From NCBI RefSeq assembly GCF_042685105.1, contig NZ_JBHUMO010000072.1:1-64000 (forward strand): a stretch of 64,000 nucleotides of DNA, read 5' to 3'. The DNA is from Enterococcus_G camelliae (GTDB lineage Bacteria > Bacillota > Bacilli > Lactobacillales > Enterococcaceae). Below are positions 1 to 7,544 of this stretch, piece by piece; the stretch's first letter is position 1; each line of letters opens with the position of its first letter. The position numbers were made by a program, and so were the translations under genes. The notes under the pieces were generated by a model, which did no database searches, was not told the origin of the DNA, and saw only the letters and a program-made list of their open reading frames with translations.

Positions 1-433
1 CAGACAAGGGTTAAATCGTTGGTAACACTGGATTATTGAGTAATTCGCTGTCTATAAAGGTTTTTTGATTTTTTTATGCATTTGATATTGCAATTAAGCA
101 AAAATTTTTTCTCACAACAAGAACCTGTTTCCTTTTTTTAACCCTTCTTTATCAAACGACTTTTCCTATATTCTTCTTTTTCCCGATTTTCACCGTCCTT
201 CTGTTCTAAAAAAAAATGATTGTTCATTATTCGCAAACTTTTTTTCCTTTTTGATTTGAATTGTTCCGATTTTCTTTTTCCCGCATTCTCTTTTCTTTTA
301 CAAAATAGTTATTTCTACCTTATTTCAATTATTTTTGTGAATTTTTCTTTACTTCACAAACACCCTTCAGATCTCTCTTTTTTTCTATGCAATCACGCCA
401 AATTATTGATTAGGTTATTCGATTTTATTTTTT

Positions 434-449
434 TTGCTTGCGTTTTCAT
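434..449. promoter_or_regulatory. Candidate cre site (CcpA operator)
   Basis: The minus strand reads ATGAAAACGCAAGCAA, which fits the CcpA consensus WTGNAANCGNNNNCAW at every fixed position. It overlaps the -35 hexamer of the promoter at 438-466, where bound CcpA would block RNA polymerase. Carbon catabolite repression of a glycerol-uptake unit is biologically sensible. The match is seen in the sequence; binding is inferred. Confidence 0.6.
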
Positions 450-466
450 TTGCTTATTGCTACAAT
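438..466 (+). promoter_or_regulatory. Promoter of the putative glycerol transporter leader
   Basis: TTGCGT (438-443) and TACAAT (461-466) are separated by 17 bp, a good sigma-A spacing. The transcript would start near 473, run about 40 nt into the hairpin at 515-564, and reach the first start codon at 676. The T-rich stretch 1-430 before it shows no convincing gene. Confidence 0.55.
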
Positions 467-514
467 GACCTCAGATTCAATAAAACAAAATATTTTTTAG
501 TTGATAGAGAATAG

Positions 515-569
515 AATCAGCTAGGTACTCCATTAAGCTTGCTTTTTGGGGTACTTAGCTGATTTTTTT
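515..569 (+). terminator. Leader terminator, candidate GlpP antitermination target
   Basis: A 17-bp stem (515-531 paired with 548-564, two G-U pairs) with a 16-nt loop is followed by a T run to 569. It lies between the promoter at 438-466 and the genes starting at 676, so it would end transcription in the leader. A GlpP-type antiterminator gene lies 0.8 kb downstream, and GlpP of Bacillus acts on exactly such leaders in response to glycerol-3-phosphate. Alternatively it closes a small RNA of about 100 nt. Confidence 0.6.
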
Positions 570-675
570 GTTGAATCTACTTTTGTTCAGTTCTGGATCC
601 TTGCACCATTACCCAAACATTCAGTTTTTTTAATCAATGCCGATAAATATGACGAAATGTTTTGGGAGGATTAAC

Positions 676-1038
676 ATGAAAAATGTAAAAAGTTTTATTG
701 GCTTTGCTTTTGCTGGTCTGTTTGTCATGAGTTCTGTATGGTCTACATTTGGTGAAGGTGGGATTTTCTACGCTTTCATCGGCGGGACGATTATTATCAC
801 ATCTTTATGGTTTTTAAATCATTATTGGGATCTCATCCATAATCATGAGAGTGCAGCTTTTGTTGACATGGCGATGGCGATAGGAATTGCTGGAATCGTT
901 CGCGACACGTTACTCAAAGGAACACATGAACTCGTTTTGTCTTTACCAACATTATTTTTCGTTTTATTAGGTGGGACTTTAGCCGGCTTTACCGCTTACT
1001 TTATCGAAAAATTTGATCAAAAGGAGGCAAAAAAATGA
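676..1038 (+). CDS. Small membrane protein, putative glycerol transporter subunit (Lin0368-like)
   Basis: This 120-residue protein has about four hydrophobic segments (roughly 5-25, 29-48, 60-78 and 84-104) and a charged C-terminus, so it is an integral membrane protein. I chose the ATG at 676 because GGGAGG sits 7 nt before it; an in-frame ATG at 637 lacks such a site. Residues near 50-80 contain W-x-LNH followed by D-x-A-x-A-x-x-IG, a pattern repeated in the next gene. It resembles the Lin0368 family, annotated as putative glycerol transporter subunits, as I remember it. The neighbouring glpP-like gene and the leader terminator support that role. The transport substrate is inferred from context only. 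Confidence 0.6.
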   Translation: MKNVKSFIGFAFAGLFVMSSVWSTFGEGGIFYAFIGGTIIITSLWFLNHYWDLIHNHESAAFVDMAMAIGIAGIVRDTLLKGTHELVLSLPTLFFVLLGGTLAGFTAYFIEKFDQKEAKK

Positions 1039-1379
1039 CAATCGCTCAAGCTATTACAACAACCGTTGGCGCTTTCATTTTCCCACTGCTTGTTCGTTTA
1101 ATGTGGGGAAAAATGATGGATGAATGGAAAGCATTTGGTGGACTTGCCGCCATCATACTCATTGTGATGCTCTCTTGGAGCTTAAATCACGGTGCTGCCG
1201 TTCCCTTTATTCATCAAAGTGGAGGTGTCTGGATTGACCAAGCAAATGCAGTTGCAATTGGTGTGCTTGTTGCCACACTTATGCATAGACAAAGCCTAAA
1301 AAGAAGTCTTCCTACTATTACCTCTGCGGTCTTAGCAGGAATCTTCAGTGGCTGTATTCTATTCCTTCTCTTTCAGTAA
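1035..1379 (+). CDS. Small membrane protein, second putative glycerol transporter subunit
   Basis: This is a 114-residue membrane protein with about four hydrophobic segments. Its start overlaps the previous stop by 4 nt (ATGA), so the two are translationally coupled and probably form one complex. It carries the same W-x-LNH and D-x-A-x-A-x-x-IG pattern as its neighbour, so the pair look like diverged paralogues forming a heteromer. Its stop codon lies one base from the stop of the convergent glpP-like gene, with no terminator between them. Function is inferred from the glpP neighbour and the regulatory leader. Confidence 0.6.
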   Translation: MTIAQAITTTVGAFIFPLLVRLMWGKMMDEWKAFGGLAAIILIVMLSWSLNHGAAVPFIHQSGGVWIDQANAVAIGVLVATLMHRQSLKRSLPTITSAVLAGIFSGCILFLLFQ

Positions 1380-1380
1380 T

Positions 1381-1926
1381 TCACCAGATGGTTAGATCAC
1401 TTGAGGTTGCACCAATAAAGCCAGCTTTAAGTGCATCTTTCAACAATTCATTACTACAAACAAAGCCACCAATTAGAAATTCAGCATCCTGCCGAATTTC
1501 TTTAAATTCTTTGATAAATTGCATGGCATAAGCTGCCGGTCGAACTTCAAAGAGCGATGCAGGGGAGGAAACGATGATTTTTTTCGCACTATCAATTGAG
1601 CGCGAATCAATTAAGGTTAATAGTTGAATGGTTGCTAGGCCAGCTTTTTGGGCCCAACTCAATCTACTTGGAGAATTGCTGATGACATAATCAATATTGA
1701 ATTTGTCTTTCAACAACTTAATTCCTATCTGATCAGCAGTGAAACCACCTATTAACTCTAAATTTACAGCAACTTTTTTCTCACTTTTATGGCATTCATT
1801 CACTAACATATCCAAATTACCTATATGACAGTTTGCCAAAAGGATGACATTTACGGAACGTATCGTTAATGCTTTTTTTAAAGATTTGATATTCGTAATA
1901 GAAATCATTGAGATGTTTGTGATCAT
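1381..1926 (-). CDS. glpP: GlpP-family glycerol-3-phosphate-responsive antiterminator
   Basis: The 181-residue protein matches the GlpP family, a TIM-barrel-like RNA-binding regulator. Typical segments are the early VILLANCHIGNLD, a middle LIDSRSID and the late IGGFVCSNELLKDAL followed by a C-terminal T-S-x-x-x-x-x-W. GlpP binds leader mRNA and prevents termination when glycerol-3-phosphate is present. The start at 1926 is preceded by AAAGGAGG at good spacing. It lies convergent to the two transporter-like genes, whose leader carries a terminator at 515-564, the likely target. The direct ligand here is assumed from the family. Confidence 0.8.
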   Translation of the reverse strand: MITNISMISITNIKSLKKALTIRSVNVILLANCHIGNLDMLVNECHKSEKKVAVNLELIGGFTADQIGIKLLKDKFNIDYVISNSPSRLSWAQKAGLATIQLLTLIDSRSIDSAKKIIVSSPASLFEVRPAAYAMQFIKEFKEIRQDAEFLIGGFVCSNELLKDALKAGFIGATSSDLTIW

Positions 1927-1958
1927 CGACTATTTTCCTCCTTTGATATCGTTTTCTA

Positions 1959-1986
1959 ATTATAACGAGTTTTTTTTCAAAATCAA
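1959..1986 (-). promoter_or_regulatory. Promoter of glpP
   Basis: Reading leftwards, TTGATT (1986-1981) and TATAAT (1964-1959) are separated by 16 bp. The start codon follows 33 nt downstream of the -10 box. No attenuator is visible in this short leader. Confidence 0.5.
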
Positions 1987-2013
1987 GAATCAACTAGCAA
2001 AGGATGGTTACGA

Positions 2014-3057
2014 ATGGAAAAGACAAAAATTTTACTTGTTGCAGATGGTGGGGTAACGCCTGCCTTAATGCAAAAATTTTATGAATTAGAAAAAATGGGT
2101 GCGGAAGTCACTATGGTTGAGGATAAAGATATGAACGCCATGGGACCCATTACGAATCGTATGCTTTTAATTGAGCAAGAAGGAATTGACAAAGCACCCA
2201 ATTGCGACGCCTTACTTAATGCGTGTGAGGACAAAGATATTATTGTCGTTCACGTTGCCTCCATCAACAAAGATGTCTTGGAGAAAGCTAAAAATCTAAA
2301 ATTGGTGGCCGTTTTACGAGGTGGGGTAGAAAATGCAGACCTAGCACTGCTAAAAGAAAAGCGAATTCCTTTGATTAATGCTCCATGGCGTAGCGCTCAT
2401 GCAGTTGCTGACTTTACTGTCGGAATGATGATTGCTGAGAATAAAAACATCGCTCGTAGTTACCATGCTATACGTGAAGGGAATTGGAGGAAAAATTATA
2501 CCAACCAAGCCTACATTCACGACTTACGCACACGAACTGTTGGTATTTGTGGATTTGGTTACATTGGTCAACGGGTTGTTGAACGGCTTCGCGGATTTGG
2601 TTGCAAAATATTGGTCACAGATCCTTTTGCTAAGGCTGAAGACGTTAGCAAAGCTGGTGCAACATTAGTTACAAAAACGGACTTGCTGGCTCAGTCCGAT
2701 TATATTAGCCTTCATCTTCGTTTGACAAAGGAAACCACGCATTACATCAGTGCCGAAGAACTTAAACGAATGAAAGACACTGCTTACTTAATTAACACGG
2801 CACGCTCTGGCTTGATTAACACTGCTGATTTGATTGCTAGCCTTCAAAATAAATCAATCGGAGGCGCAGCAATCGACGTCTTCGATGATGAGCCACTTCC
2901 AGCTGATAGTCCATTTTTAACGTTGGATAATGTTACCTTAACCTCTCATATTGCTGGAACTTCTGCCGATACCATGCGAAATTCAGTGGAAATCGGCTTT
3001 GATAATTTAAAAGCATACTTGCAAAATCAACCAATGCCAAATGTGTACCCACTTTAA
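2014..3057 (+). CDS. D-isomer-specific 2-hydroxyacid dehydrogenase
   Basis: The 347-residue NAD-dependent dehydrogenase has the two-domain layout of the D-2-hydroxyacid family. The nucleotide-binding motif GICGFGYIGQRV falls near residue 173, followed by an acidic D in VTDPF that favours NAD over NADP. The active-site Arg is in NTARSG, the Glu in DVFDDEPL and the His in LTSHIAGTS. The family reduces 2-keto acids or oxidises phosphoglycerate-like substrates; the sequence does not reveal the exact substrate. It is divergent from glpP with an 87-bp gap, and AAAGGATG precedes the start. Its position next to glycerol genes suggests three-carbon metabolism, which is an inference. Confidence 0.8.
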   Translation: MEKTKILLVADGGVTPALMQKFYELEKMGAEVTMVEDKDMNAMGPITNRMLLIEQEGIDKAPNCDALLNACEDKDIIVVHVASINKDVLEKAKNLKLVAVLRGGVENADLALLKEKRIPLINAPWRSAHAVADFTVGMMIAENKNIARSYHAIREGNWRKNYTNQAYIHDLRTRTVGICGFGYIGQRVVERLRGFGCKILVTDPFAKAEDVSKAGATLVTKTDLLAQSDYISLHLRLTKETTHYISAEELKRMKDTAYLINTARSGLINTADLIASLQNKSIGGAAIDVFDDEPLPADSPFLTLDNVTLTSHIAGTSADTMRNSVEIGFDNLKAYLQNQPMPNVYPL

Positions 3058-3094
3058 CAAGAAATAAAAATCTCCCCATTAACTTGGGTTGACA

Positions 3095-3139
3095 AAAAAC
3101 GTTCCGTTTCTAATTCACCCCTAGAAACGGAACGTTTTT
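3095..3139. terminator. Bidirectional terminator
   Basis: A perfect 18-bp stem (3095-3112 with 3122-3139), A-rich on the left and T-rich on the right, sits between two convergent genes. It can serve the dehydrogenase reading right and glnK reading left. Confidence 0.9.
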
Positions 3140-3149
3140 CACTCTATTT

Positions 3150-3497
3150 TTAAATTGCGGACTCTCCACGTTCCCCTGTACGAATGCGGACCGCTTCTTC
3201 TACTGGATAAACAAAGATTTTGCCATCGCCAACATTACCTGTTTGACACGTTTTTACAATTAAATCAATCATTTGTTCTACGCATTTATCTTGCAAAACA
3301 AATCCAACTTTAATCTTAGGTACAAATGAGGTAATGACTTCTTGTCCACGGACATAATCTTTTAATCCCTTTTGATGCCCAAATCCTAACACTTGAGTAA
3401 CAGTCATCCCGATAGGATTATCATCAAACGTTTTTTGCATCGCTTCCTTCAAATCATCTAACGTCTCCTGCCGAATAATGGCTTCGATTTTCTTCAT
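3150..3497 (-). CDS. glnK: PII nitrogen signalling protein
   Basis: At 115 residues this is a full-length PII trimer subunit. PII proteins bind ATP, ADP and 2-oxoglutarate and plug the ammonium channel AmtB when nitrogen is plentiful. The T-loop region (about residues 39-58) reads GFGHQKGLKDYVRGQEV, and the C-terminal signature GDGKIFVYPVEEAVRIRTGERG is present. The tyrosine that enterobacteria uridylylate (Tyr51) is Val54 here, so covalent control by that route is unlikely. It is the second gene after amtB, with a 28-bp gap, so both should be made from the GlnR-controlled promoter. GAGGAGC precedes the start. Confidence 0.93.
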   Translation of the reverse strand: MKKIEAIIRQETLDDLKEAMQKTFDDNPIGMTVTQVLGFGHQKGLKDYVRGQEVITSFVPKIKVGFVLQDKCVEQMIDLIVKTCQTGNVGDGKIFVYPVEEAVRIRTGERGESAI

Positions 3498-3525
3498 AGC
3501 GCTCCTCCTCGTTCATTTTTTCGTA

Positions 3526-4743
3526 TTAAGAATCTAGTCCCATAAAGGTTGGGTAGGCACTTTCATCATGTTCACTTCGATCCAATCCAAGGGCTTCATC
3601 TTTTGCCGATACGCGAATTGGCATAATAAGTTTCACAATTGAAATAATGATGAAGCTAGCAACCGCTACATAGACAATCGTAATAACCGTCGCTTCTAAT
3701 TGAGCAACAAACAAATCAACACCACCATAAAGCAACCCTTTACTACCATTTACTGCAGGATCTGCAAAAATCCCAGTTACGATTGAGCCAAAGATCCCCC
3801 CCATACCGTGACAACCAAATGCATCCAACGAATCATCGAAGCCTAATTTTTGTTTAATAATCGAAATACTATAGTAACAAAACGGACTAACTAGTAGACC
3901 AATCACGATTGAAGACCAAATAGAGACAAAGCCAGCACCTGGCGTAATTGCCACCAATCCTACAACTCCACCGGTACATGCACCAACAAGTGTTGGTTTA
4001 CCAGTTGCAAAACGTTCTACCGCCATCCAAGAGAGCATCGCTGCAGCGGCGGCTGTATTCGTTGTTAAAAATGCTTGGATGGCAATTCCATCGGCTGCCA
4101 ATGCAGAACCGGCATTGAACGCAAACCAACCGAACCATAAAAAGCCAGTTCCTAAAACTACGAAAGGAATATTGTGCGGACGATACTCCGCTTGTTTAAA
4201 CTCACGTCGTTGACCTAACACTAAACATAAAATCAAACCAGAAAGACCTGAACTAATATGAACAACCGTACCTCCAGCAAAGTCAATTGCACCTAGGCCA
4301 GCAATAAAGCCACCACCCCATACCATATGAGCCATCGGAGCATACACAACGACTAACCAAATAGCTAGAAATAAGAAAATAGCTGAAAATCGCATTCTAC
4401 CAACAACTGATCCAGTAATAATGGCAGCTGTAATCAGAGAAAACATCATTTGAAAAATAGCGAATAAACCATCAGGAATACCATTACCTTCCGTCATAGA
4501 TACACCTTGAAAAAAAATGTGATGCAGGTTTCCTACAAAGGATCCATTCCCACTAAATGAAAGTGAATATCCGACTGCAACCCAGATGATAGATGCTAAC
4601 CCCATCGTTCCAATTGACATCATCATTGTATTGAGAATATTTTTTCTTCGTTCCAACCCCCCGTAAAAAAATGCGAGTGCTGGGGTCATAATAAAGACCA
4701 TTGCGCTACAAATGAGAATAAATGCGATATTTCCTGTTTCCAT
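3526..4743 (-). CDS. amtB: Ammonium transporter AmtB
   Basis: The 405-residue Amt/Rh family channel has about eleven membrane segments. Recognisable family segments include ALAFFYGGLERRKN near the N-terminus, the FAGGTVVHISSG periplasmic-gate region, GFLWFGWFAFNAGSAL and DDSLDAFGCHGMGGIFGS with its pore histidines. I start at the ATG at 4743 because AAGGGAG lies 8 nt upstream; a TTG six codons earlier would overlap that site. It moves ammonium or ammonia into the cell and is regulated by the PII protein encoded just downstream. A GlnR operator lies 47 bp before the start. Confidence 0.95.
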   Translation of the reverse strand: METGNIAFILICSAMVFIMTPALAFFYGGLERRKNILNTMMMSIGTMGLASIIWVAVGYSLSFSGNGSFVGNLHHIFFQGVSMTEGNGIPDGLFAIFQMMFSLITAAIITGSVVGRMRFSAIFLFLAIWLVVVYAPMAHMVWGGGFIAGLGAIDFAGGTVVHISSGLSGLILCLVLGQRREFKQAEYRPHNIPFVVLGTGFLWFGWFAFNAGSALAADGIAIQAFLTTNTAAAAAMLSWMAVERFATGKPTLVGACTGGVVGLVAITPGAGFVSIWSSIVIGLLVSPFCYYSISIIKQKLGFDDSLDAFGCHGMGGIFGSIVTGIFADPAVNGSKGLLYGGVDLFVAQLEATVITIVYVAVASFIIISIVKLIMPIRVSAKDEALGLDRSEHDESAYPTFMGLDS

Positions 4744-4789
4744 AGACTTGACTCCCTTCAACTTTTCAATGATTGCTTTTTATCTTTCA

Positions 4790-4806
4790 TGTTAGATATA
4801 CTAACA
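4790..4806. promoter_or_regulatory. GlnR/TnrA operator upstream of amtB
   Basis: TGTTA-N7-TAACA matches the GlnR consensus TGTNA-N7-TNACA at every fixed base and extends to a 19-bp palindrome (4789-4807). It sits 47-63 bp before the amtB start. GlnR represses nitrogen uptake genes when glutamine is ample. Confidence 0.85.
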
Positions 4807-4868
4807 TCATTTATGAGAGAAAACTAGTTATTTTTTCATTCAAATTACAGAAAACATGTCAAAAAACA

Positions 4869-4906
4869 AAAAAAAACGAATATAACTAATTATATTCGTT
4901 TTTTTT
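4869..4906 (-). terminator. Terminator after the beta-helix lipoprotein gene
   Basis: The arms AACGAATATAA (4875-4885) and TTATATTCGTT (4890-4900) are flanked by A and T runs. It ends the leftward operon whose last stop is at 4995, and could also work rightwards. The stem is AT-rich. Confidence 0.7.
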
Positions 4907-4994
4907 ATTCAAAACTTAATTATATTTGTGTTTATTCATCACATTTTAAATCAAATGGCACATTTCTTTACACATTTCAACAAGAGCAAACGCC

Positions 4995-6848
4995 TTAATT
5001 TCGATTGCGCCCACCACCAAAGGATCTGGCAGAAGTAGCTGAACCATCTTGCGAGACATTCGTCACTGTCGTATCTATGTCCAACGTTCCTAACTGAGTT
5101 CCTCCTGAAACAATGCCGTCTACCGAAAGTCCATTGGTTGCATCGTCATTAAGCGTTCCACCTTTCACTAGTACATAACTCGTATCGGTAGTTAACTTCG
5201 AAGTGGCAACAACAAGGTGTTGAAATTCTTTCGTCGGACGTACAGCAATCATCGTGTTCCCATTGCTATCTTTCAGACTAATTAAGGTATTCGCACTTTG
5301 GGTATTATCAAAGTAAATACCCACCGAAGTTACCGTAGAGTCGTCACTGACATTTAAGGCCATGTCTGTTGTCCCAGCCGCGACCAGTGTACCACCTGTC
5401 AATGTAAAGGCACCATTATAATCCAGTGCACCATTTCCTCCTCTCGTTGGCCCGTATACTGTAACTGTTCCACCTGACATCTTAATGTTGCCATTGCTGT
5501 CCAAACCATCTCCTTCTGCATCAATGGTTACTATGCCACCGGTAATAGTGATTTCCTTGCTGTCATCCGACTGCTCACCACCTCCACCACCAAAAGAATC
5601 CTGACCAAATTGACCTTCACTTGTTGAATCACTGCCACCTGCTGCATTGATTCCGTCATCACTAGCAGTAATAGCAGTCGTTCCACCACTGATTGCCACC
5701 ACACTTCCTTCTAATCCTTCATATGAATCGTTGATGGCTATTTTTCCACTTGAAATTGTTAGTGTATCATCCGCGTGAACGCCATCATCCCCGGATTGCG
5801 TGGTTAAGGTTGCTCCTGAAAGCGTGACATTTCCATTGGCGTGGACACTATCATCCGCACTATTGATAGTAAGGGTTCCACTTACCAACTTGATGTCGCC
5901 TCCTGCTTTCAATCCTTTATAACTTTCCTCGTCACTTACAGATGAATCCTCAAATCCGCCTGCTGTTTGGATGGTGATTTGTGCATTTTGGACAGTTAGG
6001 TTGGTTTCTGCTTGCACCCCATCCCGTGCACTTGTAATAGCGAAAGTCCCACCATCAATGGCGATATATCCTTTTTTAGTATCTTCCGAATTATTTGCCT
6101 GAATACCATCTCCTTCTGTTGTTTGAATGGTAAAGTTTCCATCGCGAATGGCCACAGAGTCTTTTCCCTTAATGCCGTTATTCTTGGCACTAACTACATA
6201 GGTGCCCGAGATAAAACTGACATCATCTTTCCCCCGAATACCATTGTTGTTATTACCGGTCACCTTCAACGTTCCTGTTCCATTAAATACTAAGTCTTCC
6301 TTACTATAAATGGCCGCATCCGGCTCCGTTTCACCATTTTCCAGTGTGTAGGTTGCGCTATCCTTCACTGTATTGGTGGTCCCTTCCGCCAAAGTAATAA
6401 TGGCTTTTTCAGTCTGTTTAATCCAAACAGCTGGACCATCTTCAGAAGTGATCGTCACATTTTTAAAAATGAGATGGACCTTCTCTTCTTTGCCGACATT
6501 GACGATTAATTGCCCACGGGTTAATTCACCACTAATGACATAGGTACCCGCCGCTTGAATCGTGACCTTTTGCCCATCAACACTCACACCCTCGCCATCC
6601 ACCGTTGAGTTATTGGCTAAGGAGATGGTGGTAGCTTCCGCTTCGTTGTAGGAAGAATCCAAATCTTCGGCTTCGTAGTTGCCAAAATATTCCTCGGTTT
6701 TCGTTGTTGCATTCGTTGTCGAAATTGAAGTAGAACTAGCCGTCCCTGTCGTTAAAGAACTCGTTGTCGACTGCGTAGTTGATTGCGTTTGGCTGCATGC
6801 CCCTAATAACATTGTCGAAAGTAACAAAGAATAAATCATTCTCTTCAT
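4995..6848 (-). CDS. Carbohydrate-binding beta-helix lipoprotein (Cthe_2159/DUF4353 type)
   Basis: This 617-residue protein starts with a lipoprotein signal ending in LLGAC (Cys18), then a Ser/Thr-rich linker to about residue 50. The rest is a long run of short beta-strand repeats (DDGVHADD, GDGIQANN, GDGLDSNG and similar), as in right-handed beta-helices of the Cthe_2159 family, whose founding member binds polygalacturonate and calcium. A Gly-rich insert lies near residue 420, and the tail is rich in Gly, Arg and Asn. It is the last of three leftward genes, 18 bp after a DUF4956 membrane protein. Lipid anchoring on the outer membrane face is expected. The ligand is unknown. Confidence 0.8.
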   Translation of the reverse strand: MKRMIYSLLLSTMLLGACSQTQSTTQSTTSSLTTGTASSTSISTTNATTKTEEYFGNYEAEDLDSSYNEAEATTISLANNSTVDGEGVSVDGQKVTIQAAGTYVISGELTRGQLIVNVGKEEKVHLIFKNVTITSEDGPAVWIKQTEKAIITLAEGTTNTVKDSATYTLENGETEPDAAIYSKEDLVFNGTGTLKVTGNNNNGIRGKDDVSFISGTYVVSAKNNGIKGKDSVAIRDGNFTIQTTEGDGIQANNSEDTKKGYIAIDGGTFAITSARDGVQAETNLTVQNAQITIQTAGGFEDSSVSDEESYKGLKAGGDIKLVSGTLTINSADDSVHANGNVTLSGATLTTQSGDDGVHADDTLTISSGKIAINDSYEGLEGSVVAISGGTTAITASDDGINAAGGSDSTSEGQFGQDSFGGGGGEQSDDSKEITITGGIVTIDAEGDGLDSNGNIKMSGGTVTVYGPTRGGNGALDYNGAFTLTGGTLVAAGTTDMALNVSDDSTVTSVGIYFDNTQSANTLISLKDSNGNTMIAVRPTKEFQHLVVATSKLTTDTSYVLVKGGTLNDDATNGLSVDGIVSGGTQLGTLDIDTTVTNVSQDGSATSARSFGGGRNRN

Positions 6849-6866
6849 CGTATTCCTTCTTTCTTT

Positions 6867-7544
6867 TTATAATTCATCGCGATTCGTCGCTAATTTTCCT
6901 AAAACAACTGGTAAATTTCCATTTCTTACTCGTATAGCATCAATAATTTCTTTTTCATCTTGTACATTTTTTAATAGCAAGGTGTATCTGAGTTCATATA
7001 AACTTCCCATTGTTGTCGTTCGAACAGATTGTAATTGGTTGGTATACGTATATTGCACAAAAATATCATCAAACAACCCTGGATAGTCAAGATCTTCTGG
7101 TATGGTAATCTTTAACTCTCGCTCTGCAATGGATTGACGATTACCAAATGGTAGTGTGTACAAGCCGTACAAGAACACGGCAACAACCAAGGAAAAAATA
7201 ATACTATACAAGGCATACCCCATCCCCGTCGCTAATCCAATACCCATTGACCAAAAAACACTACTAATATCACGCGCGCCCCCAGGGACAGAGCGAAAAC
7301 GGATAAGACTAAACGCGCCCAGTATAGCTACCCCCGTCCCAAGATTGCCATTGACTAACATAATGACTGATTGAACCAAGATGGGTAAGACTGCCAATGT
7401 CACCACAAAATTTTTGGAATACACATTACGAACCATATGAATTGAAGCAACCAAAATCCCCAGCAACATCGAAACTGCCATACATAGGAATACTCCTTTG
7501 ATGTCCATAGAAGACGTCGTATCCGTAAGTAAACTATCGAACAT
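6867..7544 (-). CDS. DUF4956 membrane protein
   Basis: The 225-residue protein has about four membrane segments in its first 130 residues, a conserved middle reading GAFSLIRFRSVPGGARDISSVFWSMGIGLATGMG, and a soluble C-terminal half. This is typical of DUF4956 proteins, which have no settled function but are commonly encoded beside VTC-domain proteins. The ATG at 7544 has GGGTGG 8 nt upstream and overlaps the VTC gene by 11 bp, so translation is coupled. It probably works with the VTC-fold protein at the membrane. That partnership comes from gene context. Confidence 0.82.
   Translation of the reverse strand: MFDSLLTDTTSSMDIKGVFLCMAVSMLLGILVASIHMVRNVYSKNFVVTLAVLPILVQSVIMLVNGNLGTGVAILGAFSLIRFRSVPGGARDISSVFWSMGIGLATGMGYALYSIIFSLVVAVFLYGLYTLPFGNRQSIAERELKITIPEDLDYPGLFDDIFVQYTYTNQLQSVRTTTMGSLYELRYTLLLKNVQDEKEIIDAIRVRNGNLPVVLGKLATNRDEL

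Noticed and set aside
220..468. Open frame of 82 residues in the T-rich first 500 bases
   Set aside because: Almost all Phe, Leu, Ile and Ser from a pyrimidine-rich strand, no ribosome site, and it runs through the promoter and cre site of the next unit.
637..675. Longer N-terminus for the first transporter-like gene
   Set aside because: No ribosome site before 637, while GGGAGG is well placed for the ATG at 676.
1844..2056. Frame of 70 residues on the plus strand across the glpP start region
   Set aside because: It covers the glpP coding strand and the start of the dehydrogenase and has no ribosome site.
5996..6293. Frames on both strands inside the beta-helix lipoprotein gene
   Set aside because: They arise from the repetitive coding sequence of the real gene and have no ribosome sites.
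4995..6848. Reading the repeats of this gene as a repeat array
   Set aside because: They are degenerate protein-level beta-helix turns, not direct DNA repeats with spacers.
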